A stretch of 64,000 nucleotides of DNA from CAVONV01 sp963697355 (GTDB lineage: Bacteria > Acidobacteriota > Vicinamibacteria > Marinacidobacterales > DATDRI01): contig CAVONV010000008.1 in NCBI GenBank assembly GCA_963697355.1, positions 124,001-188,000 of the forward strand, given 5' to 3'. The notes under the pieces were generated by a model, which saw only the letters and a program-made list of their open reading frames with translations, did no database searches and had not been told where the DNA came from. The translations under genes were made by a program, and so were the position numbers. Below, piece after piece: positions 27,644-36,672 of this stretch (position 1 is its first letter; every line of letters starts with the position of its first letter).

Positions 27644-28518
27644 ATACCGACGAAAGTTTTCAAGAATTCAAGGTCCGGGTCAGACAGTCCGTCGAAGAAC
27701 ATCTGGGTGGGATCTTTTCCGCCCATCCAGACACTGAAGTCTGTCGTGCGGCCCGCTACGCTGTTTTGGGCGGGGGGCACCGATGGCGGGCCATGGGCAC
27801 CATTGCGTCCGGATTGATATTCCGTGACGACGCCTTTCGAGTCTGCCTCAATCCGGCCTGCGCCGTCGAGCTGGTCCACGCCGCTTCCATCATCTTGGAC
27901 GATTTGCCCTCCATGGACGACGCCCGCATTCGAAGGGGCAAGCCTTGTCTCCACCTGCGGTATCCGCGTTGGGCGGTGGATATGTCACCTGCATTCCTCG
28001 TCAATATGGCCTATGCCCTCATTCTGGATAATCCCGAGGCGGCATACGAAGCGCGCGTGTCCGCCGCAGTGATTTGCAGCAAGGCGGGAGCCCATATGAG
28101 CGTGGGTCAGGAGATGGATGTCGAGCAGTCCTCGGGCGAAAACCCTCGAGAACATCTGCTGGACTGCTACCGGATGAAGAGCGGTGCCTTGTATGCGGCG
28201 GCCACGGGGGCCGGTGCAGTGATCTGTGGGGCGGACTCGAATGACGCCGCGGTACTGTCCGAATGCGGCATGCACCTTGGTCTGAGCTATCAATTCCTCG
28301 ATGATATCGCCGATGTGGACGCAAGCGTCGAGGAAACCGGCAAAGATACCGGTATGGATGTAGGCAAGTGTACGGCTGTGGACCTATTCGGTATTGCGGG
28401 CGCAAAGACGCTGGCATCTCAGTTTGAGTACGAAGCCCTCTCCCGCCTCGAGCCTTACGGGCCGAAAGCCGAGCTGCTACGTTGCCTGATTCGTTCCGCG
28501 TCCTGGGCGCCGAATTGA
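27640..28518 (+). CDS. Polyprenyl (geranylgeranyl-type) diphosphate synthase
   Basis: 292 residues. GGGHRWR (44-50) is the substrate-phosphate loop (usually GGKRxRP). The first Asp-rich motif is DDLPSMDD at 87-94, with the two-residue insertion typical of bacterial type II GGPP/FPP synthases, and the second is DDIAD at 221-225. The enzyme condenses isopentenyl diphosphate with allylic diphosphates. R in place of K and W in the first loop are slightly unusual. It is the last gene of the coupled exporter-cyclase-synthase operon. Length is normal. Confidence 0.88.
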   Translation: MNTDESFQEFKVRVRQSVEEHLGGIFSAHPDTEVCRAARYAVLGGGHRWRAMGTIASGLIFRDDAFRVCLNPACAVELVHAASIILDDLPSMDDARIRRGKPCLHLRYPRWAVDMSPAFLVNMAYALILDNPEAAYEARVSAAVICSKAGAHMSVGQEMDVEQSSGENPREHLLDCYRMKSGALYAAATGAGAVICGADSNDAAVLSECGMHLGLSYQFLDDIADVDASVEETGKDTGMDVGKCTAVDLFGIAGAKTLASQFEYEALSRLEPYGPKAELLRCLIRSASWAPN

Positions 28519-28760
28519 TACCGATCCCTTCATTCTTGCGCGCTTCCTCGCCGATCCGGCCCGTTTTAGGCTGAACGAATCCTTACGGTTTGTGCCGGAA
28601 TCTGGCGGTTCGAGGCAATCGCCGCGTTCATGCTCGGGAAAAACCTGAAGTTTCCCCCCTCGTCGAGTCAAAACGGCTCCGAGCTCAAGCGAGCCCAGAG
28701 CGAGATGGTATATTTGTCTTTGGAAAAATCGTTCCCCGTGATCCGCGAAAACGCCGTGCG

Positions 28761-29168
28761 GGTCTGATTTCGCCGACGATGTACCAAGAATTCGCGCTGC
28801 CGTGCGAAAAGCAGCTCATCACCCGATCCCAGGCGGCCGGATTGCCCTACGCTCTGCACATCTGTGGCAATACCGATCTGATTTTGGACCAGATGAAATC
28901 GAGCGGCGCCGATGCCGTGGAGCTCGACTACAAGACCGATGCGGCTCTGGCGTGCTGCGTACTAGAGGGGCAGACGACCTTTATCGGGAATCTCGATCCA
29001 GTGGAGTTGCTGACTTTAGGCACGACTGCCCAGGTACAGGCAGCCACCGAAACGCTCTTAGAGGTTTTCAGCGGGAACCACCGCTTCATTCTGAACGCCG
29101 GTTGCGCGATCCCTCCCGAAGCGCTGCCGGACAATATAGAAGCCATGATCAACGCGGCGAAGGCCTAG
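28761..29168 (+). pseudogene. C-terminal fragment of a uroporphyrinogen-decarboxylase-family protein
   Basis: About 135 codons match the second half of UROD/MtaA-type proteins: ISPTMYQEFALPCEKQLI, LHICGNTDLILDQM, GADAVELDYKTD, FIGNLDPVELL and the ending FILNAGCAIPPEALPDNIEAMI. The first 200 residues of the barrel are absent, and the preceding 240 bases have no matching frame. Family members are haem-pathway decarboxylases or corrinoid methyltransferases; this group with HICGNT is more like the methyltransferases. Not functional as it stands. Confidence 0.8.
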
Positions 29169-29353
29169 CTACCTGATCCATTTTGTGGAAAGGACAGACC
29201 AGACCACGACTGATCGTCTTCCCGAAGCTGTTTCTCCCGAATAGTGTTATATAGTTTTTCACCGATGCCAGTCTGGAGAAGAATATTGATTGAAAAGGAC
29301 CATGTCCCGTCGTCACAGAACAATGGATGCCCAATATTCGGTTGGAGGACACG

Positions 29354-32300
29354 ATGCCTGTCACACGCCCACTGAAAGTTGACACCCGAAGCTCCGTTAC
29401 TGTCATGCTCATTGCTTGTCTGTATGCATTGCCCGGACTTGCCCAAGAGGTCGTCAATCCCTCTGTTCTGTCGACGCTGGAATGGCGTCTGATCGGTCCG
29501 TACCGCGGCGGGCGTGTAACCACAGTCACCGGCGTCGCCGACAACCCGATGCTCTACTACATGGGCGCTGCCGGCGGTGGCGTGTGGAAGACGGAAAACG
29601 CCGGTACGACCTGGGAGAACATTTCCGACGAGCACTTCGAAGTCGGCACCATCGGAGCCGTTGCGGTTGCCGAGTCCGACCACAACGTGATCTACGTCGG
29701 CACCGGCGAATCGCCGATACGCGGCGTGACCACCAGTCATGGAAATGGGGTGTACAAATCGACCGATGCCGGTAAGACCTGGACCCACATCGGGCTGGAC
29801 AACGCCGGCCAGATTTCGCGGATCAAGATTCATCCACAGGATCCGGACGTGGCCTACGTTGCTGTCCAGGGCACGATCTGGGGACCGAGCGAAGAGCGCG
29901 GCATCTTCCGCACCGAGGATGGCGGCGAGACCTGGTCACACGTACTCGCGGTTGGCGAGTCCACCGGAGCCTCAGACCTCGCGATGGATCCGACCAATCC
30001 GCGTATCCTCTACGCCGCTATGTGGAATCACTGGCGAAAGCCCTGGTTCATTCATTCGGGAGGGGAGGACGGAGGCATCTATAAAAGCACCGACCGGGGT
30101 GACACCTGGAAAAAGCTCGAGGGCGGACTGCCCAAACTGGTGGGCAAGATCGGCGTGGATGTCTCGGCCAGCAATCCCGATCGCGTCTACGCCATCATTG
30201 AGGCCGAGCCGGAGAACGGGGGGCTGTATCGAAGTGACGATGCCGGCGACACGTGGAAACTGATGAATGGCCATCGTGTGCTCCACACGCGGGCCTGGTA
30301 TTACAACCACATTACCGCCGATCCCGTTGACCAAGACACGGTCTGGGTATTGAACGTGCCGTTGATGAAGTCCGTCGACGGTGGGAAGAACTGGGAGAAA
30401 ATCGACACGCCACACAGCGATCATCACGATCACTGGATCAACCCCACCGACAACCGCATCATGATCAGCGGCAATGACGGCGGTGCAACGGTGACTTTCG
30501 ACGGCGGCAAGACTTGGTCCAGCATCATGAACCAGCCCACGGCGCAGTTCTATCGCGTCGCGACCGACAATCTGTTTCCCTATCGGATCTACGGCGGCCA
30601 GCAGGATAACTCCACGGTGGCGATTGCGAGCCAGTCTTTCCAAGGCGGCATCGGTGTCGACGACTACTTTGCCGTGGGCGGGGGTGAGAGCGCTCACATT
30701 GCCTTCGATCCGGACAATCCCCGGCTGGTCTATGCCACGACCATCAACGGCACGCTGACGGAGTACGATCGCGAAACCGAGATCCGGCGCACGATCATTC
30801 CGTACCCGGAGATGGTTTTCGGCAAGGACTCACGGGACCTGAAATACCGGGCCAACTGGAATGCGCCGGTGGCGACGTCGCCTCACGATCCCGGCATCGT
30901 CTACTTTGGCACCCAAATTCTGTTGAAGAGCACGGATCGCGGTACGACCTGGAACGAGATCAGTGACGACCTGACGCGTAACGATCCCGAAAAACAAGGC
31001 AGAAACGGCGGCCCGCTAACGCCCGAGAATGTCGGGGCCGAGTTCTACAACACGATTTTCTACATCGTCGAATCACCGGCGGAGCAAGGAACGATCTGGG
31101 TCGGCAGCGACGATGGCCTGGTACACGTCACCCGCAACGGTGGGGAATCTTGGACCGATGTGTCGCCGGAGCATCCCGAGGAGGCTCAGATCAACGCCAT
31201 CGAGCTGAGCCCGCATGATCCCGGCACCGTGTACCTCGCGGTCACGGGTTACAAGCACAATGACTTTCGCCCCTACATCTACAAGACGACCGACCACGGT
31301 GACAGCTGGCGTCGCATCGACGACGGGATTCCGGACGACACGTTCGTACGGGTTGTCCGTGAGGACCCGGGTCGCAAGGGCCTACTCTTTGCCGGGACGG
31401 AGGCGGGCCTGCACGTCTCGTTCAATGACGGTGGTGACTGGCAGCCGTTAGAGCTCAACCTGCCGCCGGTGCCGATCACCGATTTGACGTTCCGCCAGAA
31501 CAATCTCGTCGCCGCGACGCAGGGCCGGGGATTCTGGGTGCTGGACGATTTGTTCGTCGTCGAACAAGCATCGGAAGACATCGCCGCGAAGCCGTTACAC
31601 GTCTATCGGCCTCACACCACCCACATGCTGCCCCGGCACCGGAAGCGGGCAAGTTCGAGGGCAAGAATCCCTCACGCGATGTCCCGTTCTACTACTTCAT
31701 CCGAGATGAGATCGAAGGGGAGCTTTCGATCGACATCCTGGACGGCACCGGCAACGTGATCCGTCACTATTCCAGCGAGGAAAGCGATCACGACCGCTGC
31801 CGCATCGGCAACATGGATCCGCGGCGCCCGTTCGAGATCAAGTATCCGGCCACCAAGCAGGGTCTCAACAAGTGGGGCTGGAACCTGCGCAGCGAGAACA
31901 TACGCTGCATACCCGACATCCCTCTCTTCGCAGGCTTCAACGGCCCGCGGGTGGTCCCCGGTCAGTATCGAGCAAGGTTTCGGATGGGCGAGGTCGAGGA
32001 CACGGTGGAGTTCACCGTCGCTCAGGATCCACGCTCACCCGCGAGCGATGCCGACATCCAGGAGTGGAGGGCACGCCTCAGACGAGGTCAGCACATTGAT
32101 GAATGACATCCTGACCAACCTGCACGATTTGAGAGTGGCCCGAGGGCAGATCGAGGCTCTGATGTCCGACCATCCCAACGAGGACCAGCTTCACAGCATG
32201 GGCGAGGCAGCCATTTCGGACATGGGCGCCTGGGAGGCCCAGATCACCCAGCTCAAGCACGAGACCTACGAGGACGAGGATGCGTGGGAAACGATGCTTG

Positions 32301-32500
32301 CCGGTCAGCTTCGCTTCCTGATGGACGTCATCGACGGCACCGGGGCACCGGTGACCGACGGTGCCATGACGCGACTCGCCGACCTCAAGGCCGAATGGAA
32401 AACCCGGCAGGAGGAACTTCGCAGAATCTCCGACGAGCGCATAAGCCCGATCAATACCTGGGCCCAGCAAAAGGGAGTGGACTACGTGCGCGTGCCCTGA
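29354..32500 (+). pseudogene. Sortilin/VPS10-type propeller protein, frameshifted
   Basis: From the ATG after GGAGGACACG a signal peptide (cleavage after GLAQ) leads into about 750 residues of repeated blades with SxDxGxTW motifs (KSTDAGKTW, RTEDGGETW, KSTDRGDTW and others), typical of exo-alpha-sialidase/VPS10-like proteins. Near 31628 the frame drops by one base, and the sequence continues in another frame (EAGKFEGKNPS, then YYFIRDEIEGE) and again changes frame near 32080 (DEVSTLMNDILTN). The end GVDYVRVP is the natural end. The two single-base shifts leave all domains readable, so sequencing error is as possible as decay. Confidence 0.8.
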
Positions 32501-32582
32501 AGCCGCTCAAGGTTGTCGGTCTTTTTGTCTAAGGCAGATCGACGCGAGTACGACAACTTCACAAGGCCGCCCTGGGTCTACC

Positions 32583-33629
32583 TCAGGCCATCGTGAGAGC
32601 CATCAAAGCCTTGCGCGCGTGCAAGAGGTTTTGTGCCTCACGAAACGCCATCGACTGCGGTCCGTCCAGAACGCTGTCGGTAACCTCAAAGCCGCGATCG
32701 CAGGGAAGGCAATGCGTGTAGTAGCCGTCGTCGGTCCAGGACATGGCCTCATCATCGATGATCCAATCACGAGCCTTCTCGTAGATTTTTTCTGTTTCCT
32801 CGAATTTCGGTTTCTCGCCGGCAAATGGCGGCAGAAATTTGATGCCGCCCCAGCTCTTGGAGTTGACGATGTGGGCTCCGGTCAAACCTTCTTTCCGATC
32901 GTGCACGATCTTGAATTTACCCCCGTGCTTTTTGGCGTTCTCGCGACATCTTTGCTCGACCTCTTCTTCCACATCGAGTCCTTCCGGATAACACAGGGTC
33001 ACATCCATACCCATCAGCGTTGCCGCGACGATGGAGCTGTGAGTAACCGCCATCTGGCGCTTCACGCTCGGTGAGTAGGCGAAGCACATGGTGTACTTCA
33101 CTCCCTTGAAGCCGCCCTTGACTTCCTTGGTGGCCATCACGTCGGCCAGCGCCTGGGTGGGGTGAAATCGGTCGTCGCCCATGTTGAAGACCGGGATATC
33201 GGCCCACTCGCAGAACTCGCGACCGATTTGCTGGCCCTTCCCATAGACCCAGTCGGTCGGAGCGCCGAACACCCTGAGCGCGATACCGTGGCCTATGCCG
33301 TTGAGAACGCGCGCCACGTCGGCAACCCGCTCTGTTCCATAGGCGACCTCGTCCCCCGCCAGCGCCGGGGTGTAGATCTTGCCCGGCTCCAAATAGTGAG
33401 CATGCCCGCCGAGTTGTGTCATTCCAGCTTCGAAACTGTTGCGCGTTCTCAAAGACGGATTGAACATGATCATGAAAAGTGTTTTGTTCTTGAGTAAGTC
33501 ATCAAGTTTACCCAGCAAAAAATCACGCTTGAGATCGAAAGCCACGTCTAGAATCGTTTCTATCTCATCTCTCGTGAAATCCATTAGGGTCATCATGTCC
33601 CGCCCACGTAGTGTATTTTTTGACAACAT
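32583..33629 (-). CDS. argF': N-acetylornithine-type carbamoyltransferase
   Basis: 348 residues with an AGGAG box. The carbamoyl phosphate loop is SLRTRNSF at 59-66, closer to the SMRTRTSF of N-acetylornithine carbamoyltransferase than to STRTR of ordinary ornithine enzymes. FNPSLRTR, LGGHA, EPGK, HPTQALAD at 156-163 and HCLP at 306-309 complete the active site. The long C-terminal half (YSPSVKRQMAVTHS) also fits the AOTCase/YgeW group. It transfers the carbamoyl group to an ornithine derivative in arginine synthesis, or acts in a related catabolic route. No other arg gene is nearby. It is one of few intact genes in this zone. Confidence 0.82.
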   Translation of the reverse strand: MLSKNTLRGRDMMTLMDFTRDEIETILDVAFDLKRDFLLGKLDDLLKNKTLFMIMFNPSLRTRNSFEAGMTQLGGHAHYLEPGKIYTPALAGDEVAYGTERVADVARVLNGIGHGIALRVFGAPTDWVYGKGQQIGREFCEWADIPVFNMGDDRFHPTQALADVMATKEVKGGFKGVKYTMCFAYSPSVKRQMAVTHSSIVAATLMGMDVTLCYPEGLDVEEEVEQRCRENAKKHGGKFKIVHDRKEGLTGAHIVNSKSWGGIKFLPPFAGEKPKFEETEKIYEKARDWIIDDEAMSWTDDGYYTHCLPCDRGFEVTDSVLDGPQSMAFREAQNLLHARKALMALTMA

Positions 33630-33651
33630 GACGTTTTCTCCTTTGCCGCTT

Positions 33652-34044
33652 TCAATTGCCTTCCGGTTTTTCCGCTTCGAGACCGGCGTTTATGATGGCA
33701 TCGACCAGCTTCAAATAGGCTCGGTCTCCCGAGGCCGTCCATGCTTCTTTCGCCGCTTCCAAGAACTCTCCGCGGTCGGGTCGCGTGATCCTGACTCCTT
33801 CCGCTTCCAGTTTTGCCAGTGCTTCTCGGCCATGTCGTTGATACTCCTGTCTCTCGAATTCAATGGCCTTCGGCGCGTCGATGACTCCGTGTTCCATCGC
33901 CGTATAAACCTCTCCGTAGGCCATGGGAAGAGGTCTTGCGCCGTAAGCGGTGAAGGCTCTCAAGTGAAGTGAGTTCTCCATGCTGCGAATCTTGAGCCCT
34001 TCCATGTCCCCGATGGACTCCACGACCCTATCTTTTGTCATCAA
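33652..34044 (-). pseudogene. TRAP-transporter DctP-like binding protein, doubly truncated
   Basis: The frame contains the DctP core MEGLKIRSMENSLHLRAF with GARPLPMAYGEVYTAMEHGVIDA, then jumps directly to the C-terminal helices (REALAKLEAEGVRIT, DRGEFLEAAKEAW). About 75 residues between these blocks and all of the N-terminal lobe are missing. The permease genes are absent. The remnant lies 22 bases upstream of the carbamoyltransferase on the same strand. Confidence 0.75.
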
Positions 34045-34220
34045 ATGCCGAAGCCCCGCGCGGGCAGAAGGGCGGTTTCGAGTTGCTCACGAACGATGTC
34101 ACGACGCAGAGCGAAGCGCTCTCGAGAATTTGGCATATCAAATTCCATTTCGTTACCCGAGGATGTCTCGAAGCGACGTGTAATATATCATGCTGCAAAG
34201 AAACCATAGTCCGCCATTTG

Positions 34221-34476
34221 CTGTTGAGGGACGATGCGCGTCAAGCAGGAGCCTTTCTATCCGCAGCGACGCATGACGACAAGCTCATCGCGCAGCTCAC
34301 GGCGCACGCCGAAGCGAGAGGAATCACCAAGGATCAGTACGAAATTCAAATGCTCTATAACATAAGGGAGCCGAGACAGTTCGAACTCGCGAAGCTGGGT
34401 TATCGGGTTCGTGTCTATGTCAGCTATGGTGTCAATTGGTTTCCATGGTTGATGAGACGCCTTGCCGAGCGGCCGG
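34221..34476 (+). pseudogene. Proline dehydrogenase fragment
   Basis: About 80 codons match the C-terminal part of the proline dehydrogenase barrel: AATHDDKLIAQL, YEIQMLYNIRE, YRVRVYVSYG and WFPWLMRRLAERP. The catalytic N-terminal part is missing. It is joined in frame to a glycyl-radical-enzyme tail directly after LAERP, so the junction is clean at the codon level. Confidence 0.75.
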
Positions 34477-34736
34477 ACGTCAAAATCAATCCCCAGTGCC
34501 TCGAGTCGAGGGAGGACCTTCACAAAGCCGCGGCACTTATCCGAGGTTATTTCGATCAGGGTGGGCACCATATTCAGTTCAACATTGTGGACCGAGCCGT
34601 GCTGCAGGATGCTTTGGAACACCCCGAAGACCACCGCAACCTCTTGGTACGCGTGGCCGGCTACTCCGACTACTTCGTGGTGCTGGGCTCAGACATCCAA
34701 AAAGAGATCCTCTCCAGGACGGAGCACAACCTGTAG
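34477..34736 (+). pseudogene. Glycyl radical enzyme C-terminal fragment
   Basis: The fragment begins DVKINPQCLESREDL and ends with the radical domain NLLVRVAGYSDYF then EIL and RTEH. RVAGY is the glycyl radical motif; the Gly in it would carry the radical in pyruvate-formate-lyase-like enzymes. The about 700 preceding residues, including the catalytic Cys, are gone. A matching activase fragment follows after a long inverted repeat, so this was once an enzyme-activase pair. Confidence 0.8.
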
Positions 34737-34787
34737 AAAAAGGGGGCAGGTACCTTTTCTTGGAAAAAAGGTACCTGCCCCTTTTTC
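34736..34787. repeat. Long inverted repeat with KpnI-like GGTACC core
   Basis: GAAAAAGGGGGCAGGTACC plus TTTT on the left (to 34758) pairs with AAAAGGTACCTGCCCC plus TTTTTC on the right around a short loop, with one bulged G. The stem has about 22 pairs. It lies between the glycyl-radical remnant and the activase remnant. It looks like a REP-type palindromic element; it could also terminate transcription. Confidence 0.7.
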
Positions 34788-34802
34788 TCATGGAGAACAT
34801 CC

Positions 34803-34940
34803 ATGATTGAGGGGTGGATATGGGACATCAAAAAGTATGCACTTCATGATGGCCCGGGGATTCGTAGCACCGTCTTCTTGAAAGGATGTCCGCTGCACTG
34901 CCTCTGGTGCTGCAACCCCGAAGCGGATTGGCGCCTAAGG
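34803..34940 (+). pseudogene. Glycyl-radical-enzyme activase fragment (radical SAM N-terminus)
   Basis: The frame starts MIEGWIWDIKKYALHDGPGI and includes C29-PLH-C33-LW-C36, the CxxxCxxC iron-sulfur motif of radical SAM activases, in the normal place after DGPGIRSTVFLKG. After CCNPE the family sequence ends and an unrelated tail follows. The remaining 200 residues with the SAM-binding motifs are lost, so it cannot be active. Confidence 0.75.
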
Positions 34941-35021
34941 AAAGACCCATCGCGACAACACCTAGGACTGGATCGAGACGGTTCTTCGCAGATTGTCCGC
35001 TTCCAGGTTATGTGTGAGACG

Positions 35022-35153
35022 ATGAAAAAATCGATTTTGATTGGGACCTTGTTCTTGGTGATTTCTGCGACGGCCCTTGCGGAGATCTGGGTCCACAAGA
35101 TCCGTGGTCGAATCGTGAAGATTCTGGTGGTAGCTGGACCGAACTCTCGATGA
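35022..35153 (+). CDS. Short signal-peptide-bearing frame, probably a remnant
   Basis: 43 codons starting MKKSILIGTLFLVISATALA, a good Sec signal, followed by about 20 basic and hydrophobic residues. It lies in the same frame as the activase fragment and ends at a stop next to the end of the convergent peptide-binding gene. No family is recognised; given the surroundings it is likely the first part of a lost exported protein. Confidence 0.3.
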   Translation: MKKSILIGTLFLVISATALAEIWVHKIRGRIVKILVVAGPNSR

Positions 35154-36322
35154 TTACTCCTTCCCGAACATATAAGCAAACCGTGTGAACTCATAGAAAT
35201 TGTCCAAGACGAAATCACCGAAGCCGGTCACGCTTTTTCGGGTGACGAACACATAATCGGGATAAGCGAGAGGAATATTGCTTGCCTCTTCAGCAATAAT
35301 CTCGAGTGCTTCGCGGTAAATCTGTCGGGCTTTGTCTCGGTCCGGCTCAGAGACCGCTTGATCCAGAATCTCATCGAGCTCGGGATTGGAGTAGCCCATG
35401 CCGTTTTGACTTCCGTTCGAACGGTACTTTTTTGTCAAATTGTCGCCTGGATCGGTGAGGGCCGACCAGCCTGCGATGAGGGCGTCGTTGTCGAGACCGA
35501 GCGAGATCGCGTGCCGTACCCTGGCGTCCTGTAGTATGGGACGGCTTACGTTCATGACCATGCTCCGCCACACTCCGGTACGAAAACGGTGGATTTCGAA
35601 CGACGGATTCTGGGATAGCATGGCGACATGATTCGGCGTGACCTGCGCGATGTCGATCGCCCCTGACAGGACCGCGTCCACCCGCTCATCATCGTTCGTG
35701 ATGGGGCGGACCACGAGTCGCGAGATCCGAGGGGCACCTCGAAAGTACGTTTCGTTCGCCTCGCAGACCATCTCGACGCTATCGCGGCTCACGAAACGAA
35801 AGGGGCCGGTCCCGATGGGGCTCGAGTCGAACACCGCATCATCATCGAAGCTGCCGTTTTCAAAGACATGTCGGGGCAAAATTCCCAAATCCGCCAGGGG
35901 AGTGGTCAAGGAGGAGTGAGGCGAGCTCAAGTGGATGACGAAAGTCAGCGGGTCGGGCGCATTGTAGGAGTCAATGGGACCCAGGTTGAGACGTTTGTCA
36001 GACCGCGCATTCGGCTTCACTATCTCGTCGAAAGTGAAGAGCACGTCATCACTCGTAAACGGCCGGCCGTCGTGCCAGGTAACCCCGGACCGTAGGGTAA
36101 ACGTATACGTTTGATTGTCTTCAGCGACATCGTAGTGGTCCACCAGGTCCCCGTCGATTCGTCCCGAAAGGTCGATGGTGAACAACCGCGACACGATGTG
36201 TGCGCTGGCTTCGTTCCATTCGTTGATCACCGGATTGAGGTGTTCGAGGTTTCGGTGCTCGGTTCCGGGCTCGTGCAGGCGGTGACGGCTAGGGTCGCTA
36301 GAATGATCCATCTTCTCATCAT
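35154..36322 (-). pseudogene. ABC peptide-binding protein (SBP family 5), frameshifted and internally deleted
   Basis: A lipoprotein signal (MMRRWIILATLAVTAC) starts at 36322 in one frame; the mature protein reads on in another frame from HLNPVINEWNEAS, so bases are missing or added near 36245. The body matches family 5 binding proteins (WHDGRPFTSDDVLFTF, SPIGTGPFRF, YSNPELDEIL). Total length is about 385 against a usual 500 to 550; after LDNDALIAGW it goes straight to SALTDPGDNL and the final lobe, indicating loss of about 110 residues. No ABC permease or ATPase genes are adjacent. Confidence 0.75.
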
Positions 36323-36438
36323 GATCGGGCTCCTACTCTTGGCTCGGGACAAGATTATGTATCAGTTCCGTTGGGCCTGCGATGACCGTAACCGTTGACG
36401 GCTTGCTGCGACTTTTGTCTAGACCTCCCGATTTAAGC
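36323..36438. other. Intergenic stretch before the glycosidase leader
   Basis: No coding frame seen. It separates the binding-protein remnant from the hairpin-rich leader of the family-9 glycosidase. Confidence 0.3.
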
Positions 36439-36561
36439 GCCGATAGGGCCAATCTTAGATTTGGTACCGCCGACACCCCACTATCGGCACTCTGTGATCC
36501 GGGGCACAGCCGAGACGCCTGGGCCCTCTAGACTGAAACCAGTCTCCCTGTGGTTTCAGTC
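36439..36561 (+). promoter_or_regulatory. Structured leader upstream of the glycoside hydrolase gene
   Basis: Two inverted repeats lie here: GCCGATAG (36439-36446) with CTATCGGC (36481-36488), and a perfect 11-base pair GACTGAAACCA (36531-36541) with TGGTTTCAGTC (36551-36561) around a nine-base loop. A terminator, attenuator or unknown riboswitch-like leader are possible; I could not match it to a known class. Confidence 0.4.
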
Positions 36562-36672
36562 GGTTGCAACGTTTGCAGAGTCTTTTTCCCAAGTGACTGG
36601 AGTTTGAGTGTCACTCACAGGAAAGCGGGGCCGCTGGTCCGCCGGTTGGACCATTGAAACGGAGGAGGTCAG

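Noticed and set aside
24054..28518. Calling the exporter operon a carotenoid pathway
   Set aside because: Phytoene synthase and desaturase genes are missing, so only a terpenoid or prenyl-lipid role is claimed.
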